DNA of 37,763 nucleotides from Candidatus Woesearchaeota archaeon (lineage in GTDB: Archaea; Nanobdellota; Nanobdellia; Woesearchaeales; GW2011-AR4), in NCBI GenBank assembly GCA_023266475.1, contig JAHFQA010000006.1, positions 1 through 37,763 on the forward strand, read 5' to 3'. Every line of letters begins with the position of its first letter. Position 1 is the first letter of the stretch. The position numbers and the translations under genes were made by a program. Shown here one piece after another: positions 8,939 to 18,850 of the stretch. The notes under the pieces are model-generated. The model saw only the letters and a program-made list of their open reading frames with translations. It ran no database searches and was not told the origin of the DNA.

Positions 8939-9164
8939 ACCTTAATCAAAAGCTTTTTAAACAGCTTAATATTCCAGTATTCTGCGCTAATTTAATTAGC
9001 CATTCTGTCACCGAAAGGTGTAAAGAATAAATAAATTTACAATTTGTTTAGTTATATAATAAATAGGCGAGTAATGCGGTGAGTCAAAATTTTGTGCGAA
9101 GCACGGATTGAAATATCCATATTTTAAAATACTCAATTAAAAACAAAAAAATCAATATTAAAAA

Positions 9165-9740
9165 ATGACAATAATGTATGATGTGGATTCTCAGGAGCTT
9201 ATCATAAAAGCATCTCAAGAGTTAAAAAAACTTCCCGATATACAGCCGCCTGCATGGGCGCCGTTTGTTAAAACGGGGATGCACAAGGACAGGCCTCCTG
9301 TAGAAAGTGATTGGTGGTACATGAGATCAGCTTCTGTCTTAAGGACAATTTACAGGCTTGGCCCTATTGGAGTTTCCAAACTAAGGACAAAATACGGCGG
9401 CAAGAAGAATAATGGCGTCAAGAAGGAGCATTTCTACAAAGGCTCTGGAAACATATTGCGAAAATCCCTGCAGCAGCTCGAAAGGGCAGGTTTTGTTAAG
9501 TTTGCAGAAAAAGGGGTTCACAAGGGAAGAATAATAACACCAAAAGGAAAATCCTTTTTAGATAAAATAGCAACTCAAATCAACAAGGCAAAGCCAATGC
9601 AGGAATTAAAGCCTGAGGCAAAAGCTGAAACAAAAAAAGAAATTGTTGAAGTCAAGCATGAGCAAAAAGCTGTGAAGAGGCCTGAAGAGCCTAAATCAGG
9701 CTTAGCGCAAAATTTGGATGAAAAGACACCTAATCAATAA
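9165..9740 (+). CDS. rps19e: 30S ribosomal protein S19e with C-terminal charged extension
   Basis: PAWAPFVKTGMHKDRPP..DWWYMRSASVLRTIY..GPIGVSKLRTKYGGKKNNGVKKEHFYKGSGNILRK. Confidence 0.95.
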   Translation: MTIMYDVDSQELIIKASQELKKLPDIQPPAWAPFVKTGMHKDRPPVESDWWYMRSASVLRTIYRLGPIGVSKLRTKYGGKKNNGVKKEHFYKGSGNILRKSLQQLERAGFVKFAEKGVHKGRIITPKGKSFLDKIATQINKAKPMQELKPEAKAETKKEIVEVKHEQKAVKRPEEPKSGLAQNLDEKTPNQ

Positions 9741-9882
9741 GAATAGTTTAACAAGCAAAACATTAAATATTTTAAATTATTGTAAGTATCCAATAGTGCG
9801 CATTAAGAAAAATAAAGAACAAAATAAATCAAATTAAAATTGAAGTATTATCAACTTAACTATTGCTGGATGAAAAACTCAA

Positions 9883-10206
9883 ATGCCGACCTTAGACGAA
9901 ATCAGGAAAAGAAGGCTTGAGGAGATGATGCAGTCGCAGCAGCAGCAAGCGCAGGAGCAGGCCAAGGTACAGCAGCAGATAGAAATTATGGAAAATGCTG
10001 TAAAGCAGCTCTTGACAAAAGAAGCCTTGGTTCGCTACGGAAATTTGAAATCCGCGCACCAGGAAAAAGCGCTTCAATTGCTCTTAATCTTATTTCAGGC
10101 AATACAAAAAGGGCAGATTCAGAGCAAGATTGATGATTCAACATTAAAAAAAGTTCTGGAGCAGCTGACTCCAAAACCGAGAGAATTTAAAATAAAGAGA
10201 GTGTAA
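9883..10206 (+). CDS. PDCD5/TFAR19-family DNA-binding protein
   Basis: DEIRKRRLEEMMQ..., LLTKEALVRYGNLKSAHQEKALQLL. Confidence 0.9.
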   Translation: MPTLDEIRKRRLEEMMQSQQQQAQEQAKVQQQIEIMENAVKQLLTKEALVRYGNLKSAHQEKALQLLLILFQAIQKGQIQSKIDDSTLKKVLEQLTPKPREFKIKRV

Positions 10207-10291
10207 ATCAGTTTGGATATAAAATCCAATTACGATTGAACATTAAAGATTATTCAATAAAAAATAAATTGAACATAAATCAGAAAATAAA

Positions 10292-10465
10292 ATGGCACGT
10301 TACAAGCATCCAAGCAGAAAGAAAAGGCTGGCTAGGTTTAGAAAGCAAACTCGATGGGCGCCTTTTTGGACAGTGCCTAAAATATACGGCAAAACAAGAA
10401 AAATTCATCCAGGCAGGCATACAAAATTGAAAAGAAGCTGGAGAAGGACAAAGAATAAGGCTTAA
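10292..10465 (+). CDS. rpl39e: 50S ribosomal protein L39e
   Basis: Manual translation MARYKHPSRKKRLARFRKQTRWAPFWTVPKIYGKTRKIHPGRHTKLKRSWRRTKNKA; absent from the ORF track (57 aa). Confidence 0.95.
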   Translation: MARYKHPSRKKRLARFRKQTRWAPFWTVPKIYGKTRKIHPGRHTKLKRSWRRTKNKA

Positions 10466-10478
10466 ACATGTGATTAAA

Positions 10479-10775
10479 ATGGATTTAGAATTTAAATTTG
10501 ACCCAAGGCCAAGCACAGCTCATCAGTGCGATATTGGAGGAGTGATAGCTGGAGAACTTTTAAAAGGGCATGCAGTAATGGGGAAGGTCATAGATTTCAT
10601 TTGTAAATATTATAGCGGATTTATGTATGTGCCAAAAGAAACAATTTTAGACGTGCTGAAATTGATGATAGACAAAGGAGATGTTGAAGTAAGCCAAGGT
10701 AAAAACAATTCCGTGGTGATATCATTAAATCCGGATTATGAAATGAATTTCACAAAAATAGGCGGAACAGATTAG
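10479..10775 (+). CDS. Conserved-position small protein between L39e and L31e, unknown
   Basis: Intact ORF in a ribosomal operon; no family recognised. Confidence 0.65.
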   Translation: MDLEFKFDPRPSTAHQCDIGGVIAGELLKGHAVMGKVIDFICKYYSGFMYVPKETILDVLKLMIDKGDVEVSQGKNNSVVISLNPDYEMNFTKIGGTD

Positions 10776-10782
10776 ATTTAAA

Positions 10783-11328
10783 ATGGCTAAAAAGAAAGAA
10801 GAAACTTCAAAAACAATTTTGGAAAGAGTCTATGTAATTCCTCTTAGAAGGGAAACTCTTAAAGTTCCGTTTGAGGCAAAAGCGAACAAGGCTATGAAAA
10901 CAATTAGGCAGTTTATTGCAAAGCATATGAAATCAGAAAACGTTATGGTAGGAAAATACCTTAATTTGTACGTCTGGAAGCATGGCATGAAAAATCCACC
11001 GCATCACGTCAAGGTTAACGCAGCAAAGGACGATAAGGGAAAAGTTTTTGTAGAGATTGTTGGCGCTCCAAAAGAAGAGCCAAAAGTTGAAGAAAAAAAG
11101 AAATCTGTAAAAAAGGAAGAAAAAGAAATAAAAAATTTGGAAAAGCCAGTAGAAAAGCTTGAAAAAGAAGTTGAGGAAGTCAAGGAAGAAAATGCAGAAG
11201 AAGCAAAGAAAATAGAGCACGAAGAAATAAAGGAACTTCAGAAAGAGCATCCAAAGGTTCACGCGCCGAAAATGCCGAAGGAGCCAAGATTGCAGCAGCA
11301 GCATCCAACAGCGCCAAGAAGCGTTTAA
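10783..11328 (+). CDS. rpl31e: 50S ribosomal protein L31e with about 85-aa charged C-terminal extension
   Basis: ERVYVIPLRRETLKVPFEAKANKAMKTIRQFIAKHMK...VWKHGMKNPPHHVKVNA. Confidence 0.93.
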   Translation: MAKKKEETSKTILERVYVIPLRRETLKVPFEAKANKAMKTIRQFIAKHMKSENVMVGKYLNLYVWKHGMKNPPHHVKVNAAKDDKGKVFVEIVGAPKEEPKVEEKKKSVKKEEKEIKNLEKPVEKLEKEVEEVKEENAEEAKKIEHEEIKELQKEHPKVHAPKMPKEPRLQQQHPTAPRSV

Positions 11329-11372
11329 TTTAAATCAATTAACTTTATTAAACCCTAATTTTTTCTATCATT

Positions 11373-12365
11373 ATGGAAAATTTACTGCCATTTGAAAAAA
11401 TTGAAAGAAAAATTTTGGTCAGAAAAGATGCTGAAACTAATGAAAAATATGGTTGTACCCCTGGGGAAAGGAAAACAGAAGAAATCATAAATTATGGAAT
11501 TGTCAATATTGACAAGCCAAAAGGCCCAACATCTCATCAGATTGCAGATTACGTTCAAAAAATTCTTCACATAAATAAAAGCGGGCATTCAGGTACCCTT
11601 GATCCAAACGTCGTCGGTCTTCTTCCAGTTGCGCTGGGCAGGGGCACAAGAATCGTGCAAGCATTGCTTTCAGCAGGAAAGGAATATGTTGGAATCATGC
11701 ATTTACACAAAAATGTCGATGAAGATAAATTAAGAGAAACTATTAAAGAAAATTTTATCGGAAAAATTATGCAGATGCCGCCTTTAAAAAGTTCTGTCAA
11801 AAGACAGCTGAGGCAAAGAACTGTGTATTATTTTGACATTCTTGAAATCGACGACCAGGATATTTTATTCAAAGTTGGAACAGAAGCAGGAACCTATATC
11901 CGGAAATTAATCCATGATCTTGGCCAGAAATTAAATTGCGGAGCGCACATGGCTGAGTTGAGAAGAACAAAAGCAGGGCCGTTTGATGAGTCAACTTTGT
12001 GCACAATGCAGGCTTTGACAGATGCTTTTTATTTTTGGAAGGGGGAAAATAATGAAAAGTTTCTGAGAAAAGTTATACAGCCAATTGAAAACGGTATCAA
12101 TCACCTGCCTAAAGTTTGGATTTTTGACTCTACAGTTGACAGCTTAAGCCATGGTATTGACTTGAAGGTACCGGGAACGAGCAAACTAAATGATAACATT
12201 GCAAAAGATGATATTGTTGCAATTATGACATTAAAGGATGAATTGGTTGCATTAGGAAAAGCGCAAATAACTTCAAAGGAAATGCTCGGAGAAAAAGGAA
12301 TTGCAGTAAAAACAGAAAAAGTTTTTATGGTACCCGGTACTTATAAAACTACGAAGGCTTTGTAA
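11373..12365 (+). CDS. cbf5: Cbf5/TruB-family rRNA/tRNA pseudouridine synthase
   Basis: GIVNIDKPKGPTSHQ, GHSGTLDPNVVGLLPV, LIHDLGQKLNCGAHMAELRRTKAGPF, C-terminal PUA. Confidence 0.96.
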   Translation: MENLLPFEKIERKILVRKDAETNEKYGCTPGERKTEEIINYGIVNIDKPKGPTSHQIADYVQKILHINKSGHSGTLDPNVVGLLPVALGRGTRIVQALLSAGKEYVGIMHLHKNVDEDKLRETIKENFIGKIMQMPPLKSSVKRQLRQRTVYYFDILEIDDQDILFKVGTEAGTYIRKLIHDLGQKLNCGAHMAELRRTKAGPFDESTLCTMQALTDAFYFWKGENNEKFLRKVIQPIENGINHLPKVWIFDSTVDSLSHGIDLKVPGTSKLNDNIAKDDIVAIMTLKDELVALGKAQITSKEMLGEKGIAVKTEKVFMVPGTYKTTKAL

Positions 12366-12397
12366 AATAAAAATGTCATAGATTTAATTCTATATTC

Positions 12398-12979
12398 CTA
12401 TATTAATCTGCCATGTCCCTCAAACCATTGCAGGTAAGGCCTATACCTATATTGCGGTCTTGTTGCAATTGCAAATCTTGAAGTAGACACAGAAAAACCA
12501 TTTTCTAATGCCCCATTAGCTGTCCAGATGATGCAAGCGCTGGCATACACTCCCATCAAAAATAAGTGGTTTATACCACATTCCTTAATCTTTTCAGCCA
12601 AAATTGGATTTGTAAACCCATCTTCCGATGATTTAGACAGATAAAATCTGTTTGGAACTTTTTCAACAGCTTCCTTTAGCTCTGGAATTGTGTTGCCTTT
12701 TCCTTGATATTCTAATACAATAACTGGAATATTGTTTATTGAGCAGTATTCCAAAACCCCCTTTTGATAAGACAAAATGACACTCCTGTCAGAATTTGCA
12801 AGTTTTCTAAGGCATTTTTCTTGCATATCCACTATTAAAACAGCAGTATTTGGATGAGATTTGACAAGCTCTTCGAGCGCTTCTAACTGATCAGCTTCAT
12901 CGAAATTTTGAATATTATATTTTCTGGAAAGCCCTTCAGCCATCATACAAACTCTTTGAATTAAGTTCATGATATACAT
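12398..12979 (-). CDS. Isochorismatase-like cysteine hydrolase
   Basis: AVLIVDMQEKC..., YLSKSSEDGFTNP, MGVYASACIIWTANGALENGF. Confidence 0.85.
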   Translation of the reverse strand: MYIMNLIQRVCMMAEGLSRKYNIQNFDEADQLEALEELVKSHPNTAVLIVDMQEKCLRKLANSDRSVILSYQKGVLEYCSINNIPVIVLEYQGKGNTIPELKEAVEKVPNRFYLSKSSEDGFTNPILAEKIKECGINHLFLMGVYASACIIWTANGALENGFSVSTSRFAIATRPQYRYRPYLQWFEGHGRLI

Positions 12980-13069
12980 AATTATTAAGGTTGTTTTATA
13001 AATTTTACTGACTTGAAATCTGGTTAACAGTTAACTTTAAATATTTGCTTTATACTCATTTTGCTTGAA

Positions 13070-13171
13070 ATGAAATCAACTCTTGAGTGCCCATTGTGCG
13101 GAAGCGAAATTGAATCTCAAAAAGATTATTGCCCTGAATGCGGGGAAACCATAAAAAAGAAACGGGATTAA
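13070..13171 (+). CDS. 33-aa zinc-ribbon microprotein
   Basis: MKSTLECPLCGSEIESQKDYCPECGETIKKKRD, two CxxC knuckles; manual translation. Confidence 0.65.
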   Translation: MKSTLECPLCGSEIESQKDYCPECGETIKKKRD

Positions 13172-13207
13172 AAAACTTGACTAATTCTTGGTTTCTGAGT
13201 GATTTAA

Positions 13208-14734
13208 ATGCCTGAAGATAAAATAAAAAAGAGCTTGAAATATTCTGTCTATGATGGCACTGCCTTTGCTGTGATGGACGGTGCGACAGCTTCTTTTTTG
13301 ACGCCTTTTGCTATTGCATTGGGCTCTTCTGTCAGCCTTATTGCAGCTTTAACTTACATCCCTCAGTTAATAGGTGCCATTGTGCAGTTGTTTGCGGCAA
13401 AGATAGTTGAAATTGCAAAGAACAGGAAAAGAATTCTTGTTACTGGCTCCTTTATTCATGCATTGCTATGGATACCTCTGCTCCTTATTCCATATGCAAC
13501 GCCCAGCCAAAAATACCTTCTTGTTGTATTTGTTTCCCTTCAAAATTTAGTATGGCAGCCCATGAATCCTATAGGCAATTCCTTGCTGGGTGATATTGTT
13601 CCAAAGTATGAAAGAGGTAGGTTTTTTGGCGTTCGAAACAGAGTTGCTGGAGCAACTTCCTTTATTGCTGGCTTGCTTGCTGGTGTAATCCTAAATTATT
13701 ATTCCTTAAGAAACCCTTTTTTTGGATTCACAATACTATTTTCCATCGCTTTTGTGGCGAGGCTAATATCAACTTTATTCAAGAGCTTGCTGTATAATCC
13801 GCCTGCTGACCTTTCCCATGAGGAAAAATTTTCAATAGTGGATTTTGTCAAGCGAATGGACAAAACAAATTATGGCCATTTTGTTATTTTCACAACCTTG
13901 TTCAAGTTTGCAACAAATATTGCTGCCCCTTTTTTTGCTGTGTACATGCTAAAAGACCTTCACTTTAGCTATTTGCAGTTTACAGCTCTCATAGCTTCTG
14001 AACTTGTTGCGAGTTTTATTGCAATGGGAATTTGGGGAAGGCTAATAGATGAAAAAGGTACAAAACTTGTTCTTTATATTTCAGGCATTTTGACTCCAAT
14101 TATTCCATTGTTATGGCTCTTTTCAGGCAATTTTTATTATTTGATTATTATTGAAGCATTCTCCGGAGTATCATGGGCTGGCTTTAACCTTAGCTCTTCA
14201 AACTTTATTTTTGATGCAGTCAGGCCTGAAAACAGGATTAGATGCATAGCCTATTTCAAGTTTTTCGAGAGTCTTTCAATCTTCTTAGGAGCTGCCTTTG
14301 GAGGCTTCTTGATCAACATATTCCCTCCATGGATATTTATTTCAAGCATACCAATTGTATTTTTAGTCTCAGGAATTTTAAGATTGGCTGTTTCGATAAT
14401 CTTTTTGCCGGCTTTGAAAGAAGCAAGATTGATTGAACTCGGACTTGGGCATACTTTTTTTAAGAGATACATCACGATAAGGCCAAGTGAAGGGTTTGTG
14501 TATGAGGTTATTGGAAAATACCACCAACAAGATGAGCAAAATCAAGAGAAAAGGCAATTAAAAGATGAAAAGAGAAAAACAACTCCAAAAAAAGAGAGGG
14601 AACTATATAATAAAAAATTATTAAAATATATAGATAAAAACATTTCCCAGAAAAAAGAGCAGCATGATATTACCGATATGCACGAGATTCAGCATTTGAC
14701 TGAGGAAATTGAGAAGGGGAAGGTTAGAAAATGA
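13208..14734 (+). CDS. Major facilitator superfamily transporter
   Basis: About 12 hydrophobic helices; NSLLGDIVPKYERGRFFGVRNRV loop motif. Confidence 0.9.
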   Translation: MPEDKIKKSLKYSVYDGTAFAVMDGATASFLTPFAIALGSSVSLIAALTYIPQLIGAIVQLFAAKIVEIAKNRKRILVTGSFIHALLWIPLLLIPYATPSQKYLLVVFVSLQNLVWQPMNPIGNSLLGDIVPKYERGRFFGVRNRVAGATSFIAGLLAGVILNYYSLRNPFFGFTILFSIAFVARLISTLFKSLLYNPPADLSHEEKFSIVDFVKRMDKTNYGHFVIFTTLFKFATNIAAPFFAVYMLKDLHFSYLQFTALIASELVASFIAMGIWGRLIDEKGTKLVLYISGILTPIIPLLWLFSGNFYYLIIIEAFSGVSWAGFNLSSSNFIFDAVRPENRIRCIAYFKFFESLSIFLGAAFGGFLINIFPPWIFISSIPIVFLVSGILRLAVSIIFLPALKEARLIELGLGHTFFKRYITIRPSEGFVYEVIGKYHQQDEQNQEKRQLKDEKRKTTPKKERELYNKKLLKYIDKNISQKKEQHDITDMHEIQHLTEEIEKGKVRK

Positions 14735-14943
14735 TTACATTTTATACGATTTGCCGGTATAATACCTGTTCCTTAAAGATTACATTTTTGCTCTTAATAA
14801 TCCTTCCTTGTCTTTTGGGAAATTGTCTCCTATTGATTTTTCACACCTTACTAGAGGAATTATTACTTGCTTTTTAAATATTATTACACAAAAACCAAAA
14901 AATATTTATAATTCTAAAGTAAGAACATTATTTTGTGGTAAAA

Positions 14944-15282
14944 ATGCCTCTGACAACAAAGTACACTTGCACAAGATGCAGAAGAGAATTTGATTTTGAT
15001 AACATAAAATACGATGAGAACAATAAGCTGATTTGTGTGGAATGCCTTGAAAAGCAGAAAAAGATTGAAAGGAAAGAAAGGCTAAAGTTGGAAAAGGCAG
15101 TCGAAGGCGAAGAAATAAAATTCATCTGCGCAAGCTGCCGATTTAAATTCTCCATAAAAAAAGGCTCGCCAAAAACAGTAAAATGCCCGTATTGCAGCAG
15201 AACAAAGCTGATGATAGTCAAGAAATATAAAGATGAGAACGACTTGATTAAGGATTCTTCTGATCCGAGATTTGATTATTAA
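14944..15282 (+). CDS. Double zinc-ribbon protein
   Basis: CTRCRREF...CVEC and CASCRFKF...CPYC. Confidence 0.8.
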   Translation: MPLTTKYTCTRCRREFDFDNIKYDENNKLICVECLEKQKKIERKERLKLEKAVEGEEIKFICASCRFKFSIKKGSPKTVKCPYCSRTKLMIVKKYKDENDLIKDSSDPRFDY

Positions 15283-15528
15283 GATGTTTGTTACACGTGA
15301 TCTTGTAACTACTATACTTTCACCACTCTCAAATAGTCTATCCTCCGTTTATAAACAACAATTTTATCTTTCTATATTGAAAATAATAGACTTTTCATTA
15401 AAATTAGTTCACTATACCAGTATACAAAAACGTTACATTTATATACTAGTTCATGTATAGACAATACTCCAATTTTGGAAAAAGTTGGATTTAGATACTT
15501 AAAAAAGTCTTGAACTGAGGTGAATAGA

Positions 15529-16608
15529 ATGGGAATGGATTTTGTTATTGAAAGCGCACTAAAGCAACAGGTTGCGCAAAACGATGATTTGCAGGTTGGC
15601 CATGCTAATATTAAGGTTATTGGCTGTGGTGGAGCAGGCAGCAATATGGTAAGCTGGCTGTACAGAAAGGGAATAAGAGGAGCTGAAATCCTGGCATGCA
15701 ATACAGACAAGCAGCATTTGGAGATTACAGAAGCTGACAAGAGATTTCTCATTGGCAGAGAACTGACAAGAGGACTTGGCTGTGGTGGATTTCCTGACAA
15801 AGGGGCCAAGGCAGCTCAAGAAACAATTCAGGAAGTCAAGGATGTTTTAAAAGGATCTGACATGGTTTTTGTATGCGCTGGCATGGGAGGCGGAACAGGA
15901 ACAGGAGCTGCTCCAGTGGTTGCACAGGTTGCAAAAGATGCAGGTGCAATTGTAATTGGAACTGTCACAATGCCATTCAAGATTGAAAGGGCAAGGATTG
16001 ACAAAGCAGAATTTGGGCTTCAGCAGTTAAGGCAAACTTCCGACACAGTTATTGTTATTGATAACAACAGGCTTGTGAACATTGCAGGCAATCTGCCAGT
16101 TCAACAGGCATTTGCTGTTGCAAACGAGCTGGTGTCAACCATGATTAGAGGAATTGTTGAGACAATTGCAGTTCCATCGCTAGTCAACTTGGATTATGCT
16201 GATGTAAAGGCAATAATGCAAGATGGAGGTGTTGCAGCAATCGGTGTTGGAGTATCCGACACAACTAACAGGGTAGAGGAAGCTGTCAAAGGCGCATTAA
16301 GCAACCCATTGCTTGAAATAAGTTACAAAGGTGCAACAGGCGCACTAATACATGTTGAAGGCGGACCAGATATGACTCTTGATGAAGTAAACAGGATAGG
16401 CGAATTAGTAACTGAAAGCCTTGACCAGGATGCGAACGTCATCTGGGGCGCTAGAGTCTCAGAAAGCATGAAAGGAAAGGTTGCTGTTATGACAATTATC
16501 ACTGGTGTTAACTCACCTTGGATACTTGGCAAGGCAGACAAGAAGACAAGAGTCATTGAAGCAAAAAGATTCAGCGACGAGCTTGGAATAGACTACTTCA
16601 CAGACTAA
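15529..16608 (+). CDS. ftsZ: Cell division protein FtsZ
   Basis: [41 protein letters not shown], tubulin/FtsZ GTPase; RBS GAGGTG upstream. Confidence 0.97.
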   Translation: MGMDFVIESALKQQVAQNDDLQVGHANIKVIGCGGAGSNMVSWLYRKGIRGAEILACNTDKQHLEITEADKRFLIGRELTRGLGCGGFPDKGAKAAQETIQEVKDVLKGSDMVFVCAGMGGGTGTGAAPVVAQVAKDAGAIVIGTVTMPFKIERARIDKAEFGLQQLRQTSDTVIVIDNNRLVNIAGNLPVQQAFAVANELVSTMIRGIVETIAVPSLVNLDYADVKAIMQDGGVAAIGVGVSDTTNRVEEAVKGALSNPLLEISYKGATGALIHVEGGPDMTLDEVNRIGELVTESLDQDANVIWGARVSESMKGKVAVMTIITGVNSPWILGKADKKTRVIEAKRFSDELGIDYFTD

Positions 16609-16743
16609 GTAGTTTAATTTTTATTTTTTTAAATTTAATTATTGAGTAGTGCCCTATTGACTACGGCAAGAAGAACAAAAAGAATAAACTAAAGGATAAC
16701 ATTAACTAAAACAAATCATTAAAACGAACACATTAGCAAAAAA

Positions 16744-16760
16744 CCAATAACGATTGAACA
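16744..16760 (+). promoter_or_regulatory. CCAATAACGATTGAACA upstream motif
   Basis: Matches 10226-10242 (+) and 26947-26963 (-) at similar distance to start codons. Confidence 0.5.
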
Positions 16761-16814
16761 ATAATTAAAATATTATATATTACAAATACTTTAATAATTA
16801 AAAAGGTGATTATT

Positions 16815-17570
16815 ATGCCAGTAGACGAAGAAAGAATTGTTAAGAAAATGGTTGCTGAAATAGCTGATTCAAATGAGAGGTTTATGGGCAATCCATCCTC
16901 AGATATAGAGAATTTTAAAAGAATTGTGCCAGTTCTTCTTGAGAAGGGAATTGACAATGTCAACCTTTCAATGTTTGATGGGGTTACCAAAAGCAAGCTT
17001 CTCAATGCATTGGGAGAAGAGTATATAAGAAAAGGTAACATGAATGACTCTGTCAAAGCCTTTATACTGGCTGGAAACAGGCCAAGGCTTGTGGAAGTAG
17101 GCGAGCATTATGAAGAAGTGAGCATGTTTGGGAATGCAATTGATACTTACAGGCTTGCAGATGCAAATGACAGATTGCTTAAGATTGGAAAAAAATGCCT
17201 TGAAAACGGGCATTTTGCTGATGCAATCAAGGCATTTAGGCTCTGCAATGATATTGAAAATCTGACAAAAGTTGGTGATGAGTGCTTCCAGAAGGACAAA
17301 TGGGACTATGCAATTGAAATCTTCAGCGCTGTCAACAACACCCACAAGCTGGTTGAAATTGGGGACAAGTGCCTTAAAGAAAGGCAGATTGGTTATGCTT
17401 CAAAGGCTTATGAGCTTGCTCATGACAAAGACAAACTCAGCGGATTAGGAGACGTCTGCCTTAGGGAAGGGCTTTTGGCCACTGCACTTAAGTCGTATAC
17501 TGCAGCAGGAAACGACATGATGGTCCAGTTCATCAGGGAAAACTTCGGCAACAAGCTTACAAGCTATTAA
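16815..17570 (+). CDS. TPR-like alpha-helical repeat protein
   Basis: About 33-aa repeats (LVEVGEHYEEVSMFGNAIDTYRLA / LLKIGKKCLENGHFADAIKAFRLC / LTKVGDECFQKDKWDYAIEIFSAV / LVEIGDKCLKERQIGYASKAYELA); RBS GGTGAT. Confidence 0.85.
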   Translation: MPVDEERIVKKMVAEIADSNERFMGNPSSDIENFKRIVPVLLEKGIDNVNLSMFDGVTKSKLLNALGEEYIRKGNMNDSVKAFILAGNRPRLVEVGEHYEEVSMFGNAIDTYRLADANDRLLKIGKKCLENGHFADAIKAFRLCNDIENLTKVGDECFQKDKWDYAIEIFSAVNNTHKLVEIGDKCLKERQIGYASKAYELAHDKDKLSGLGDVCLREGLLATALKSYTAAGNDMMVQFIRENFGNKLTSY

Positions 17571-17594
17571 ATTTATTTTTTGATTTTAAACTAT

Positions 17595-17681
17595 AGGAAA
17601 TAACTTTAATTTTCGGATACATTTGTTATTTCCTAATAAGCAAATCACAATAAAAAGTTACGGATATTAGTGTGATTTGCT
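17595..17681. ncRNA. Tandem covarying hairpins with shared CGGATA loops
   Basis: AGGAAATAAC(17595-17604)/GTTATTTCCT(17625-17634) and AGCAAATCACA(17639-17649)/TGTGATTTGCT(17671-17681); both loops carry CGGATA. Confidence 0.6.
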
Positions 17682-17745
17682 ATAATTAGATGTAAGGATA
17701 AAAAATCAGATTAAACATTATCAAATAAACAGAGTTTTGATAAAA

Positions 17746-18144
17746 ATGGAACAACAAATGGATGCTTTCACTCAAAAAAGATTTGAAATTATGGTTGAGA
17801 TGGCTACCAAGAAGCTTCAGCAGGAAATTAATTCTCTGAAGGAAGCATTTAATTCATTAAATGGTGAACTAACTTCAGTAAAAAGCCAAATGTCAAGAAT
17901 GCAGTTTCAGCCGCAGCAGCATGCTGTGCAGAGGACATTAACTGATGAGCCGCCGCAAGTTGAAAATTCCACTATCCAGCCAAAAAAGGAAGTAAAGATT
18001 GTTGATTGCAGGCCTGACAATGAGAGAAAGCAGGAATTTGTAAGCGGCGCTGCAAAGAACGCAGATCCTATAAGGCCAAGGTACGGCGATTACGAGCCAA
18101 AGGATGTAAGCATTGACAAGTTCTTTTATTTTGGAAGGAAATAG
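17746..18144 (+). CDS. Coiled-coil hypothetical protein
   Basis: MEQQMDAFTQKRFEIMVEMATKKLQQEINSLKEAFNSLNGELTSVKSQMSRMQ heptad-like N-terminus, conserved-looking C-terminus. Confidence 0.7.
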   Translation: MEQQMDAFTQKRFEIMVEMATKKLQQEINSLKEAFNSLNGELTSVKSQMSRMQFQPQQHAVQRTLTDEPPQVENSTIQPKKEVKIVDCRPDNERKQEFVSGAAKNADPIRPRYGDYEPKDVSIDKFFYFGRK

Positions 18145-18800
18145 TTTCCTCTTTTCTTTTGATCCTTATTTACAGCAGCGTATCCAATTAAACTTCTCTT
18201 TGACCTATAAATTTCAACTTTGTGCACGAGGCCTTTGCTGATTAAGGAGTCCAGAATTTGAGTTGCCTGCTTGGAATTAAGAGCACCTGATCTATCATTG
18301 ATTTTTGTATAGTAGGCAATGTATTTATCATTAAAGTATAATCCTCGCTCACTTGTTTGACTTTCACGCAAAAGGCCAATTATGGCTGACTCATTTGAAG
18401 TCAAATCGACTGCTTGATAGATAGATGCATTTGCAACTGCCTTTTGGGCTACTAAATTGCTCGAATATCCACTGAAAATATATCCTTGAGACGTTTGAAT
18501 GTTGACTCTTAATAATTTGTTTGCCTTAACATATCGTTCCATAAGGCTAACTGCATTATCAGGTGAAATATTGCCGTATGTGCCTTCGCCTCTCGGTGTA
18601 GCTTTGGCAACAATGCCGGATGGAAAGAATAAGACATTGCCTTTGCATAAGTCATCTAGTGTATGTTTAACCGCTTTGCCAGCTAGTGATATAACTCTCG
18701 ACGGATTAATATATTTTTCCCTGTGTTTTCCCTGAATATCCATGACTCTGGGTAAATGGCATCTAATTAAATATTTTTGTAGAATAATTGTTAAGTTCAA
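18126..18800 (-). CDS. Hypothetical protein, possible C-terminal winged-helix
   Basis: Long ORF; ALNSKQATQILDSLISKGLVHKVEIYRSKRSLIGYAAV resembles wHTH; true start may be 18743 (MDIQGK). Confidence 0.6.
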   Translation of the reverse strand: MNLTIILQKYLIRCHLPRVMDIQGKHREKYINPSRVISLAGKAVKHTLDDLCKGNVLFFPSGIVAKATPRGEGTYGNISPDNAVSLMERYVKANKLLRVNIQTSQGYIFSGYSSNLVAQKAVANASIYQAVDLTSNESAIIGLLRESQTSERGLYFNDKYIAYYTKINDRSGALNSKQATQILDSLISKGLVHKVEIYRSKRSLIGYAAVNKDQKKRGNYFLPK

Positions 18801-18850
18801 TTGAGAAAGGGGGCTAACGAACGAAACGGAGAAGGGCGAGAAATCCTAAA
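18790..18850. repeat. Mosaic intergenic repeat, copy G (fragment)
   Basis: GTTAAGTTCAATTGAGAAAGGGGGCTAACGAACGA; GGGGGCTAACGA shared with copy A, AATTGAGAAAGnGGGC in inverted orientation at 21388-21403. Confidence 0.6.

Noticed and set aside
10933-11304. 123-aa minus ORF rich in F/L
   Set aside because: Antisense of the K/E-rich L31e tail; artefact of codon composition.
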